This document shows, one piece after another, positions 46,135 to 54,680 of a stretch of 64,000 bases of DNA; the stretch's first letter is position 1, and every line of letters starts with the position of its first letter. A program made the position numbers and the translations under genes. Source of the DNA: Streptomyces sp. MUM 2J (GTDB taxonomy: Bacteria > Actinomycetota > Actinomycetes > Streptomycetales > Streptomycetaceae). The stretch spans positions 55,334 to 119,333 of the forward strand of contig NZ_JADWYM010000022.1 of the NCBI RefSeq assembly GCF_022414535.1, written 5' to 3'. Below the pieces are notes generated by a model. The model was not told the origin of the DNA, ran no database searches, and worked only from the letters and a program-made list of their open reading frames with translations.

Positions 46135-46978
46135 ACTGCGGACCCTGCGGAGGCATCCGGAACTCCGCGTCCGGCACCCGGGCCGCGGCCGGCGGGTACC
46201 CGTACCCGGACGCGCCGCCCGCCGCCGGCTGCGGATAGCCGTAGGCGGGCCCGGGACCCGGATGGCCGTGGACGGGCTGCACCGGGGCCGTCGGCGCCGC
46301 GGAGTCCGCCGCCTGCGGGAACCCGTACGCCGGGCCCCCCTGCGCCGGCACCCCGGCGGGCTGCTCCGGCGGCAGCGGCCGGGAGTTCTCCGGTGCCGCC
46401 GGCTCGCCCACCGCCTCCGGCCCCTCCTCGGGCTCCGACTCGTCCACGGAGATCCCGAAGTCGGTCGCCAGCCCCTTCAGACCGTTGGAGTAGCCCTCGC
46501 CCAGCGCACGGAACTTCCAGCCCTCGCCGCGCCGGTACAGCTCCCCGCAGATGAGCGCCGTCTCGCTGCCCGTCTCCGGCCTGATGTCGAAGTACGCCAG
46601 CGGTTCGTCCCCGGCGGCGTCGGCGTCGTACAGCAGGATGCGCAGCTCCCGGACCCGGTCGAACGCGACCCCGTCCGCCGAGGCGACCAGCAGGATCCGG
46701 CCGACCTCGGACTCGACGCCCGCGAGATCCGCCTGGACGGTGTCGGTGAGCCCCTCCGCCAGCCGCTTCTTGCCCAGCCGCCACACCTTCCCCGACGGGT
46801 GCCGGGGCTGGTTGTAGAAGACGAAGTCCTCGTCGGAGCGCACACGGCCGTCCGGGCCCAGCAGCAACGCGGAGGCGTCCACATCCGGAACCTCCTGCTC
46901 TGCCGCCCAGCGCAGCACGGCGCGCACCGTGGCCGCTTCCAGCGGGATGTTCGACCCCTTCAGCATCGCGTGCGTCAT
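46121..46978 (-). CDS. TerD-domain protein with long disordered Pro/Gly/Tyr tail
   Basis: The 285-residue protein has a divergent TerD domain in residues 1-180 (LKGSNIPLEAATVRAVLRW, VDASALLLGPDGRVRSDEDFVFYNQP, FRALGEGYSNGLKGLATDFGI), in which several acidic Ca2+ ligands are kept. The remaining 105 residues are low-complexity with PAYGYPQP/SGYGYPP-type elements, likely disordered. It is the only minus-strand gene of the Ter island and converges with the terA-like gene with a 14-bp coding overlap. The tail suggests a scaffold or phase-forming function, but this is inference. Confidence 0.9.
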   Translation of the reverse strand: MTHAMLKGSNIPLEAATVRAVLRWAAEQEVPDVDASALLLGPDGRVRSDEDFVFYNQPRHPSGKVWRLGKKRLAEGLTDTVQADLAGVESEVGRILLVASADGVAFDRVRELRILLYDADAAGDEPLAYFDIRPETGSETALICGELYRRGEGWKFRALGEGYSNGLKGLATDFGISVDESEPEEGPEAVGEPAAPENSRPLPPEQPAGVPAQGGPAYGFPQAADSAAPTAPVQPVHGHPGPGPAYGYPQPAAGGASGYGYPPAAARVPDAEFRMPPQGPQFIGR

Positions 46979-47186
46979 GCGGTCATCCTGCCCTCTCGGT
47001 CCTGGTCACGACAACGCGGGGGTACGGTGCGGGCACAGCTCCGGCACAGCGCGTGCCCAGCCGCGTAACCGGAAATTCATGCCCACAGGGAACTCAGGAC
47101 ACGGCTCCCTACGTACTATTACCGGCCACCTATCGACACGTGATCGGTCGGTCCACCGGCCGCCCACAGCACCACGGGGGAGTTTC

Positions 47187-48350
47187 ATGCGTCATTTCGG
47201 GCACATCGCCCCTGAGGTGCGCCGCCGCCTCTTCCACCAGGAGCCCTGCTCCTTCACGGCCGACTCCCCGGCACGCCTGCTCTCCGCCGCCCTCGGGGCC
47301 ACGCTGTACAGCCCGGCCACCCGGCCCCGGCTCGCCGAGGACATCCTCAAGCAGGCCGCGAACGGCGTGGTCTCCATGGTGCTGTGCCTGGAGGACTCCA
47401 TCGACGACGCGGACGTCGTGTACGGCGAGGAGAACCTCGTCCGCCAGTTCGCCGACCTCGACGGCGCCGGCACCGCACTGCCGTTGCTCTTCATCCGCGT
47501 CCGCAACCCCGAGCAGATCCCCGACCTCGCCGACCGCCTGGGCGCCGGGGTCCGGCACCTGTCCGGGTTCGTGCTGCCGAAGTTCACCGAGGAGCGCGGG
47601 ATCCCCTTCCTGGAGGCCCTCGCCACCGCCGAGGCCGCCTGCGGGCGGCGCCTGTTCGCCATGCCGGTCCTGGAGTCGCCCGAACTGCTGTACCGCGAAT
47701 CCCGCGTCGACACCCTGGAAGGCATCTTCCGCGCCGTCGACAAGTACCGCGACCGCGTCCTCGCGCTGCGCCTCGGCGTCACCGACTTCTGCTCCTCCTA
47801 CGGCCTGCGCAGAGCCCCCGACATGACGGCCTACGACGTCCAGGTCGTCGCCTCCGTCATCGCCGACGTCGTCAACATGCTGGGCCGCGCCGACGGCACC
47901 GGCTTCACCGTGACCGGCCCGGTGTGGGAGTACTTCCGCGTCCCCGAGCGCCTGTTCAAGCCGATGCTGCGTACCAGCCCCTTCCTGGAGGGGCAGGCGG
48001 TCGAACTCCGCGAGGCGTTGATCGAGCACGCCATGGACGGACTGCTGAGGGAGATCTCCCTCGACCACGCCAACGGCCTGCTCGGCAAGACCTGCATCCA
48101 CCCCTCGCACGTCCCCGCGGTGCACGCGCTGTCCGTCGTCAGCCACGAGGAGTACAGCGACGCCGCCGACATCCTGCGCCCCGAGCGCGGCGGCGGGGGA
48201 GTACTCAGGTCGCAGTACACGAACAAGATGAACGAGGTGAAGCCGCACCGCGCCTGGGCGGAACGGACCATGCTGCGTGCGGAGGTCTTCGGTGTCGCGC
48301 ACGAGGACATCAGCTTCGTGGACCTGCTCGCCGCCGGAATACCCGGCTGA
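47187..48350 (+). CDS. HpcH/HpaI-CitE-like aldolase/lyase of the Ter biosynthetic set
   Basis: The 387-residue TIM-barrel protein resembles citrate lyase beta/HpcH aldolases: MVLCLEDSIDDADV (acid residues of the CoA-ester/metal site), LFIRVRNPEQIPDL, SGFVLPKFTEERG and CIHPSHVPAVHAL near the end are conserved-type stretches. In the Ter-associated biosynthetic operons described by Anantharaman, Iyer and Aravind, a CitE-like enzyme accompanies phosphoribosyltransferase-like and HAD proteins and is predicted to help make a nucleoside-like metabolite. The start ATG 47187 follows GGGGGAG. The next gene begins 15 bp later. Confidence 0.9.
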   Translation: MRHFGHIAPEVRRRLFHQEPCSFTADSPARLLSAALGATLYSPATRPRLAEDILKQAANGVVSMVLCLEDSIDDADVVYGEENLVRQFADLDGAGTALPLLFIRVRNPEQIPDLADRLGAGVRHLSGFVLPKFTEERGIPFLEALATAEAACGRRLFAMPVLESPELLYRESRVDTLEGIFRAVDKYRDRVLALRLGVTDFCSSYGLRRAPDMTAYDVQVVASVIADVVNMLGRADGTGFTVTGPVWEYFRVPERLFKPMLRTSPFLEGQAVELREALIEHAMDGLLREISLDHANGLLGKTCIHPSHVPAVHALSVVSHEEYSDAADILRPERGGGGVLRSQYTNKMNEVKPHRAWAERTMLRAEVFGVAHEDISFVDLLAAGIPG

Positions 48351-48365
48351 ACACGACAAGGGATC

Positions 48366-50879
48366 ATGAACAAGGCAGAGAACAACGGCGTCTGGTCCGG
48401 CAGTTGGGTCGCCGAGCGACTCGGGGTCGAACTCGTCGGCGACGCCCGGCTGACCGGCCTGCTCGGGCTCGCGCTGCGCCGCAACCCCAAGCGGGCCCAT
48501 CTGCTCGTGTCGAACGTCCTCGGCAAGCACGTCCCGCAGTCCCCCTCCGTCGTCTACGGCCACGGCCTCGCCCTCGGCCGCCGGGTGCGCGACCTGCTCG
48601 GCGCGGACGACTCGGACCGCGCCGTCGTCCTCGGCTACGCGGAGACCGCCACCGGCCTCGGCCACGCCGTCGCCGACGGCCTCGCCACCGCCCCCTACCT
48701 GCACTCCACCCGCCGGCCCGTCGCCGGTGTCGACCCGGCCGGCGGCTTCGAGGAGGCCCACTCGCACGCCACCTCCCACCTGCTGCTGCCCGAGGACGCG
48801 GCCCTGCTCGCCGGCGACGGACCGCTGGTCCTGGTCGACGACGAGTTCTCCACCGGCAACACGGTCCTCAACACCGTCCGGGACCTCCACGCCCGCTACC
48901 CGCGCGGACGGTACGTGGTCGTCGCCCTCGTCGACATGCGCTCGGCCGCCGACGCGGCCCGCCTGGAGGACTTCGCCCGGGAGATCGGGGCCCGCGTCGA
49001 CCTGGTGGCGGCGGCCTCGGGCACCGTACGGCTGCCGGACGGGGTGCTGGAGAAGGGGCGGCGGCTGGTGGCCGCCCACGAGTCCGGCGCCGGGGGACCT
49101 CAGGCCGGCGACGGCACCGGGGACCCGCACCCGGCCGGCGGGGACACCTTGCCGGAGCGGCCCCGCGACCCGGTCGCACGGGTGGACCTGCACTGGCCCC
49201 CCGGCCTGCCCGACGGAGGCCGGCACGGCTTCACCCCGGGCCACCGCGCACGTCTGGAGAACGCGCTGCCCGCGATGGCCGCACGCCTCGCCGAGGCGCT
49301 GCCGAAGGGCGCACGCCGGGTCCACGTCCTCGGCTTCGAGGAGCTGATGTACACGCCCCTCAGGCTCGCCCGCGAGCTGGAGCAGATCACCTGCGCCGAG
49401 GTCCGCTACTCCACCACCACCCGCTCACCCGTCCTCGCCGTCGACGACCCCGGCTACGCGATCCGCAGCCGCCTGGTCTTCCCCGCCCACGACGCCCCCG
49501 CCGACGGCCCCGGCGACCGCTACGCCTACAACGTGGCCGGCGCCGGCTTCGACGCGGTCGCCGTCGTCGTCGACTCCGCCGCGGACACCCCGGACCTGCA
49601 CGCCCCCGGCGGCCTCCTCGACCGGCTCGCCGCCCACGTCCCGCGCGTCGTGCTCGCCGTCGTGCCGTCGTACGTCCCGGGGCCGCCGCGCCCCGCCGCT
49701 CCTTCCGGAACAGGAACCACCATGCTGCCCGAGCCTCTTCGCGGCCCCGCCTTCTCCTCGTACGCGGCCGAGGAGGTCGGCTGGCTGCTCCAGGACCTCT
49801 CGGACGTGGCGCTGGAGGCGCCGACCGAGGAGCGCGAGGAGGCCGTCCAGAGCGGCGGCGCCCACTACGCCGAGTCGCTGCCGGTGGAGTACCAGCCGAG
49901 CGAGCAGTACCAGGAACTGTTCCGCACCGCTCTGGAGGCTTCCGCGGACCGCCTCGCGCACGCCGTCGGCGTGGTCACCGACACCGTGATCGCCGAGCGC
50001 TCCCCCCGCCCGGTCCTGGTCTCCCTGGCCCGCGCCGGAACCCCCGTCGGCGTCCTCATGCGCCGCTGGGCCCGGCACCGCCACGGCCTCGACCTGCCGC
50101 ACTACGCCGTCTCCATCGTGCGCGGCCGGGGCATCGACGCCAACGCGCTGCGCTGGCTGGCCGCCCACCACGACCCCTCTGACGTCGTCTTCGTCGACGG
50201 CTGGACCGGCAAGGGCGCCATCACCCGCGAACTCGCCAGTGCCCTCGCCGAGTTCGAGGCAGGCGACGGCGTCACCGGCTTCGACCCGGAGATGGCGGTC
50301 CTCGCCGACCCGGGTTCCTGCGTGCGCACCTACGGCACCCGGGAGGACTTCCTCATCCCCTCCGCCTGCCTCAACTCCACCGTCTCCGGCCTGATCTCCC
50401 GCACGGTGCTGCGCGGCGACCTGGTCGGTCCGCACGACTTCCACGGCGCCAAGTTCTACCGCGAGCTCGCCGGCGCCGACGTCTCCGCGGCCTTCCTCGA
50501 CGCCGTCTGCGCCCGCTTCCCCGAGGTCGCCGGCAGCGTGGACGCCGCGGTCAAGGAACTCCGTGCCGGCGACCGCACCCCCACCTGGGCGGGCTGGGCC
50601 GCCGTCGAGCGGATCAGCGAGGAGTACGGCATCCACGACGTCAACCTCATCAAGCCCGGAGTCGGTGAGACCACCCGCGTCCTGCTGCGCCGCGTGCCGT
50701 GGAAGATCCTGGCCCGTGCCGGGTCGGGCCCCGACCTGGACCACGTCCGGCTGCTCGCCGAGCAGCGCGGCGTCCCCGTCGAGGAGGTCGCCGAACTGCC
50801 GTACACCTGCGTCGGCCTGATCCACCCCCGGTTCACGCGCGGCGCGACCGGTGCGGACGGCAGGGCGGTGAACGTCTGA
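48366..50879 (+). CDS. Fused phosphoribosyltransferase (TRSP) - StiP/PELOTA-type protein of the Ter system
   Basis: The 837-residue protein joins two parts often encoded separately. The N-terminal half is a phosphoribosyltransferase: the PRPP-binding motif VLVDDEFSTGNT lies near residue 155, followed by a TRSP-like segment around residues 260-400. After a Pro-rich linker (PPRPAAPSG, about residue 445) the second half starts at Met453 and matches the family annotated 'cysteine protease StiP', itself PRTase-like: LVSLARAGTPVGVLMRRW, FVDGWTGKGAITREL, PSACLNSTVSGLISRT, with a PELOTA-like C-terminus (ELPYTCVGLIHPRF). It lies between the CitE-like and HAD genes; TGATG overlap with the latter shows coupling. 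Predicted role: synthesis of a ribosyl-linked metabolite. Confidence 0.88.
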   Translation: MNKAENNGVWSGSWVAERLGVELVGDARLTGLLGLALRRNPKRAHLLVSNVLGKHVPQSPSVVYGHGLALGRRVRDLLGADDSDRAVVLGYAETATGLGHAVADGLATAPYLHSTRRPVAGVDPAGGFEEAHSHATSHLLLPEDAALLAGDGPLVLVDDEFSTGNTVLNTVRDLHARYPRGRYVVVALVDMRSAADAARLEDFAREIGARVDLVAAASGTVRLPDGVLEKGRRLVAAHESGAGGPQAGDGTGDPHPAGGDTLPERPRDPVARVDLHWPPGLPDGGRHGFTPGHRARLENALPAMAARLAEALPKGARRVHVLGFEELMYTPLRLARELEQITCAEVRYSTTTRSPVLAVDDPGYAIRSRLVFPAHDAPADGPGDRYAYNVAGAGFDAVAVVVDSAADTPDLHAPGGLLDRLAAHVPRVVLAVVPSYVPGPPRPAAPSGTGTTMLPEPLRGPAFSSYAAEEVGWLLQDLSDVALEAPTEEREEAVQSGGAHYAESLPVEYQPSEQYQELFRTALEASADRLAHAVGVVTDTVIAERSPRPVLVSLARAGTPVGVLMRRWARHRHGLDLPHYAVSIVRGRGIDANALRWLAAHHDPSDVVFVDGWTGKGAITRELASALAEFEAGDGVTGFDPEMAVLADPGSCVRTYGTREDFLIPSACLNSTVSGLISRTVLRGDLVGPHDFHGAKFYRELAGADVSAAFLDAVCARFPEVAGSVDAAVKELRAGDRTPTWAGWAAVERISEEYGIHDVNLIKPGVGETTRVLLRRVPWKILARAGSGPDLDHVRLLAEQRGVPVEEVAELPYTCVGLIHPRFTRGATGADGRAVNV

Positions 50880-51691
50880 TGCCGGTGCTGGTGGCGAGCG
50901 ACCTCGACCGCACGCTGATCTACTCCGCGGCGGCCCTGTCCCTGACCATGCCGGACGCACGGGCCCCCCGGCTGCTGTGCGTCGAGGTCCACGAGAGCAG
51001 GCCGCTGTCGTTCATGACGGAGGCGGCGGCGCAGCTGCTGACCGATCTCGCCGGCGCGGCGGTGTTCGTGCCGACCACGACCCGCACCCGCAAGCAGTAC
51101 CAGCGCATCAACCTGCCGGGCCCGGCGCCCACGTACGCGATCTGCGCCAACGGCGGACACGTCCTGGTCGACGGGGTCCCGGACGGCGACTGGCACGCGG
51201 CGGTCACCGCCCGGCTGGCCGCCGAGTGCGTGCCGCTGGCCGAGGTGCGGCACCATCTGATGACGACCACCGACCCGGCGTGGGTGCGCAAGCACCGCGT
51301 CGCCGACGACCTCTTCGCCTACCTGGTCGTCGAGCGCGAGCTGCTGCCCGGGGAGTGGGTGAAGGAACTGGCCGCCTGGGCGGACCCCCGCGGCTGGACG
51401 GTGTCCCTGCAGGGACGCAAGATCTACGCCGTGCCGAAGCCGCTGACGAAGAGCGCCGCCGTCCGCGAGGTCGCCCGCCGTACCGGCGCGGACCTGACGC
51501 TGGCGGCCGGCGACTCCCTCCTCGACGCCGACCTGCTCCTGGCCGCCGACCGAGGCTGGCGCCCCGGGCACGGTGAACTGGCCGACGCGGGCTGGACGGC
51601 GCCGCGGATCAGCGCCCTGCCGGAGCGGGGCGTACTGGCGGGGGAGCGCATCCTCGGGGAGTTCCTGAGCGCCTCCCGCCCGCAGGGGTAG
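50879..51691 (+). CDS. HAD-superfamily hydrolase of the Ter biosynthetic set
   Basis: The 270-residue HAD phosphatase has motif I in LVASDLDRTLIYS (nucleophile Asp and acid Asp), a Thr in VFVPTTTRTRKQY, a Lys in KPLTKSAAVREVA and motif IV in AAGDSLLDADLLL. The fold is the Cof/sucrose-phosphatase type with a C2 cap. The ATG shares one base with the upstream stop (TGATG), so it is translationally coupled to the phosphoribosyltransferase gene. In Ter operons such HADs are predicted to dephosphorylate the pathway intermediate. Confidence 0.9.
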   Translation: MPVLVASDLDRTLIYSAAALSLTMPDARAPRLLCVEVHESRPLSFMTEAAAQLLTDLAGAAVFVPTTTRTRKQYQRINLPGPAPTYAICANGGHVLVDGVPDGDWHAAVTARLAAECVPLAEVRHHLMTTTDPAWVRKHRVADDLFAYLVVERELLPGEWVKELAAWADPRGWTVSLQGRKIYAVPKPLTKSAAVREVARRTGADLTLAAGDSLLDADLLLAADRGWRPGHGELADAGWTAPRISALPERGVLAGERILGEFLSASRPQG

Positions 51692-51754
51692 AGGACCCGG
51701 GCGGCCCTGGGGCGGAGCCTCGGCAGGCGCCCCGCCCCGGAGGCCGTCCCGGTG

Positions 51755-51979
51755 TCAGCCGCAGCAACCGCCGCCGCAGCAACCGCCCCCGCCCCCGCCC
51801 CGGGGCGCCGGGGCGGCGGCGGACGCGGCGGCCGTGCCGCCGACGGCCACCGTCGACAGCAGCTTCACCGTGTCGTCGTGCCCCGCGGGGCAGCTCGCGG
51901 GGGCGGAGGACTCCGCCATCGGACGGTTCATCTCGAAGGTGTCGCCGCAGGTACGGCAGCGGTACTCATAGCGAGGCAT
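51755..51979 (-). CDS. FmdB-like zinc ribbon protein with Gly-Cys tail
   Basis: The 74-residue protein starts MPRYEYRCRTCGDTFE, the standard FmdB zinc-ribbon opening with a CxxC pair. The second knuckle is CPAGH instead of the usual CxxC, so a His would replace the last Cys. The C-terminal third is GTAAASAAAPAP followed by a Gly run and two CC pairs (GGCCGGGCC), a plausible extra metal site. The start is ATG 51979; a GTG at 51985 is possible. It is convergent with the HAD gene. Confidence 0.85.
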   Translation of the reverse strand: MPRYEYRCRTCGDTFEMNRPMAESSAPASCPAGHDDTVKLLSTVAVGGTAAASAAAPAPRGGGGGGCCGGGCCG

Positions 51980-52017
51980 GCGCACAGGTTAACCGGGCGA
52001 GGCCCGCGCGCGGCAGC

Positions 52018-53397
52018 TCAGTGGGCGGCGCCCGTACCCCGGTCCTGGCGGATCTGCCCGACCACCCGCGCCACCGTCTCCCGCACCGACTCCGTCTCGG
52101 TGAGGAAGTGCCAGTAGTCGGGGTGCCGCCCGCTCTCCAGTGTGGCGACGGCGCGGTCCAGCCGGGCCACCGACTCGTCCAGCGGCCGCGCGTGCCGCGG
52201 ATCCGGTGTCGTCCGCCCCGTCATGGCCAGCCGCTGCGCGTCCCGGATCGCGAACCGGGTCCGCTGGATCTCCTGCTGCGGATCCCGCTGCACCGCGTTG
52301 AGCCTGTTCAGCCGGTCCCCGGCGGCGGACACGGCCTCGTCGGTGGTGTTCAGCAGGGCCCGCACCGTGGACAGCAGCGCCGTCGCGTCCGGCCACCGCT
52401 GCTCCTCGCGGGCGGCCCGCGCCTCCGCCAGCTTCCGCTCGGCCTGCCGCACGTTCTCCGCGGCCACCTCGGGCACCCGCTGGAGATCCTGCCAGCACGC
52501 GGCCGTGAACCGCCGCCGCAGCTCGCTGAGGACGGGCTCGACCTGCCCGGCGCGGGTGGTCAGGGCCTGCGCGCGGGTGCGCAGCGACACCAGCCGGTGG
52601 TCGATCTCGGCGGCCTGCTCCGGCAGCCGCCCGGCCTCCACCCGGATCGCCTCGGCCTCCCGTGCCACCCGTTCGGCCCGCTCCAGCGTGGGTGTGACGC
52701 CGTGCTGCCCCGCGCCCTGGTTGAGCCGGGTCAGCTCGGGGGACAGCGAGGCAAGCCGGGACGCGAGGTCGTCCGCCCTCAGCCCCGACTGCCGTACGGC
52801 GTCCAGGGCGTTGGACGCGGCGAGCAGGCCCTGCCGGGCCCGCTCGACGGCGGGCGCCACCCGGGCCAGCTGCGTCTCGGCCTTCCCGAGCAGCGGGCCG
52901 AGCCCACCGGCGAAACGGTCCAGCTCCCCCTTGACCCGCTCCAGCTCGTCCTTGGCCCGGGTCAGGTCGGTCCGCGCCCGGGCGGCGGCCGAGGCCTCCA
53001 GGTCGTCCCGGTCGAGATCGTGCGCGTCCACGGCACCGATGTACTGGTGGCTGACCTCGTCGATGCGCCGTCCGAGCGCCGCGAACTCGGCGACCGCACG
53101 CCGGGCGGCGGGCGAGTCGTCGACGGCGGTGATCGTCTCCACCGAGATCCGCAGATCCCGCTGGGCGGTGTCCAGCTCGTAGAACGCGGCCGCCGCGGCG
53201 TCCTTCGCGGCCTGCGCCTCCGCCCGCTGGCTCTCCGCGCGCCCGCCGAACCAGCGTCGGGTGCCGCCGCCCGCGAACGCGGCGGGCAGCGCGAGGGCGG
53301 CGACGAGCGGCAGCCCCATCAGGACGAGTGCGTCCCGCGCGGCGCGCGCGTACGGCATCGACGGCGACGAGTACGGCTGTGGTGGTGTCGCCGTCAC
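52018..53397 (-). CDS. Membrane-anchored coiled-coil protein, function unknown
   Basis: The 459-residue protein has one membrane segment at residues 22-43 (DALVLMGLPLVAALALPAAFAGG), then over 400 residues of charged, Ala/Arg/Glu-rich helix with heptad character (RAEAQAAKDAAAAAFYELDTAQRDL, LTRAKDELERVKGELDRFAGGL, AERVAREAEAIRVEAGRLPEQ). It resembles Streptomyces hypothetical proteins adjacent to DUF4097 genes. The start is a GTG at 53397 with a purine-rich GGGAGAGGG just upstream. A structural or tethering role is the most I can infer. Confidence 0.85.
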   Translation of the reverse strand: MTATPPQPYSSPSMPYARAARDALVLMGLPLVAALALPAAFAGGGTRRWFGGRAESQRAEAQAAKDAAAAAFYELDTAQRDLRISVETITAVDDSPAARRAVAEFAALGRRIDEVSHQYIGAVDAHDLDRDDLEASAAARARTDLTRAKDELERVKGELDRFAGGLGPLLGKAETQLARVAPAVERARQGLLAASNALDAVRQSGLRADDLASRLASLSPELTRLNQGAGQHGVTPTLERAERVAREAEAIRVEAGRLPEQAAEIDHRLVSLRTRAQALTTRAGQVEPVLSELRRRFTAACWQDLQRVPEVAAENVRQAERKLAEARAAREEQRWPDATALLSTVRALLNTTDEAVSAAGDRLNRLNAVQRDPQQEIQRTRFAIRDAQRLAMTGRTTPDPRHARPLDESVARLDRAVATLESGRHPDYWHFLTETESVRETVARVVGQIRQDRGTGAAH

Positions 53398-53471
53398 ATC
53401 CCTCTCCCGTGCTGTGGTCGGCCCGGCCCGGTGTCATTCTCCCACCGGTTGAAGACGAACACACGGGTCGT

Positions 53472-54242
53472 TCAGTTCGCCGTGTGCACGGTGATTCCGC
53501 CGTCGCCCGTGTGAACGGACACCCGGTGCGGGCTGGAGTCGTCCCGCGGCACCGACACCCGCACGCGGCCGTCGCCGCTCGACGCCGACACCCGGTAGGC
53601 GGCGCGGGGCAGGGAAAGGGTCACCGATCCGTCCCCGCTGACGGCCTCCACCCGGTCCGGCACGGCGCTCAGCTTCACCCGCACCGAGCCGTCCCCGGTG
53701 CGCGTACGGACGTCCCGCGAGGCCACCTCGGCGTGCACCGACCCGTCGCCGGTGCGCAGCGTCAGCGGACCGCTGGTGTCGGTGACGTGCACGGAACCGT
53801 CGCCGGTATGGATGCTGAGCGCCTCCCGGAACCCGCGCGCCCGCACGCTGCCGTCGCCGTTCTCCACCGCGACGGCGACGCCCCGGGGCACCTCGACCCG
53901 GTGCCGGGCGGCGCAGTCGGCGCCGAACCCGGAGCAGTGCACCCGCAGCACCAGCCGGTCGTCCTTCAGGGACCAGGTCACCTTCGGCCCCGACCCGACC
54001 AGCACCGACCCGGTGAACCACCGGGTGACGCGCACCCGCCCCGTCGCGTTCCCGTCCGCGGCGACGATCTCCAGTGCCGAGTCGTCGGAGTCGACGGTGA
54101 GGGACCTGCCCTCCAGGGCGAAGGTCCGGTGGTCGGGGTCCTTGTCGTCGCCGGGTGAGGCCCCGCAGCCGGTGGCCCCTGCGGCGAGCACGGCGGCCAG
54201 GGCGGCGACGGCGACGGCGCGGGCGGGACGGGAACGGGCCAT
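53472..54242 (-). CDS. DUF4097 beta-strand repeat lipoprotein
   Basis: The 256-residue protein has a lipoprotein signal (VAALAAVLAAGATGC, Cys about residue 26) and a beta-helix-like body with a strikingly regular T/S-GDGSV/R motif: VENGDGSVRA, IHTGDGSVHV, LRTGDGSVHA, TRTGDGSVRV, AVSGDGSVTL, ASSGDGRVRV and VHTGDGGITV, spaced 17-22 residues. This is the DUF4097 pattern. It would sit on the outer face of the membrane. Function unknown. The coiled-coil gene follows 74 bp downstream on the same strand. Confidence 0.92.
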   Translation of the reverse strand: MARSRPARAVAVAALAAVLAAGATGCGASPGDDKDPDHRTFALEGRSLTVDSDDSALEIVAADGNATGRVRVTRWFTGSVLVGSGPKVTWSLKDDRLVLRVHCSGFGADCAARHRVEVPRGVAVAVENGDGSVRARGFREALSIHTGDGSVHVTDTSGPLTLRTGDGSVHAEVASRDVRTRTGDGSVRVKLSAVPDRVEAVSGDGSVTLSLPRAAYRVSASSGDGRVRVSVPRDDSSPHRVSVHTGDGGITVHTAN

Positions 54243-54379
54243 GACGATGATCTCCCCCTGGGTGTGTGCCTCGGTGGTGCGGTCACCTCTCGACGTTAGG
54301 GGTCCCGACGCGGTCGCGGGATCCGGCGGGCCACCTGATCCACCCGGGGGTTGTCCCCCTGCCGTCCGCGGTCGGGGGT

Positions 54380-54410
54380 TTGCGGAGGACCGCCCCCGGC
54401 AATGTAGGCT
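54380..54410 (+). promoter_or_regulatory. Likely tRNA-Val promoter
   Basis: TTGCGG (54380-54385) and TAGGCT (54405-54410) with a 19-bp spacer, 14 bp before the mature tRNA. Confidence 0.5.
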
Positions 54411-54424
54411 GTCGACTCGTTCCC

Positions 54425-54496
<72 letters not shown>

Positions 54497-54503
54497 CCCA
54501 GTC

Positions 54504-54538
54504 CAGGGCCCCGCTCCACGATCAGGAGTGGGGCCCTG
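54504..54538 (+). terminator. Terminator of the tRNA gene
   Basis: 14-bp arms (CAGGGCCCCGCTCC and GGAGTGGGGCCCTG, one G-T pair) with a 7-nt loop lie 8 bp after the tRNA. Confidence 0.88.
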
Positions 54539-54680
54539 TAGATCGTTCGGGGGATGTTCGGGAGATCTCTGCCGGGCCCGTTGGCGAGTTCGGACCCGTG
54601 GACAGAGCCACCGGCTCTCCGCGTGTGGTGTGGCGGACCGGTCCCGGAACTGTGAGCGGGGCTGTGGCGTCCCACCTGTT

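Noticed and set aside
47130..49325. A 731-codon minus-strand frame over the CitE-like and PRTase genes
   Set aside because: Antisense shadow; the plus-strand genes have strong family motifs and coupling.
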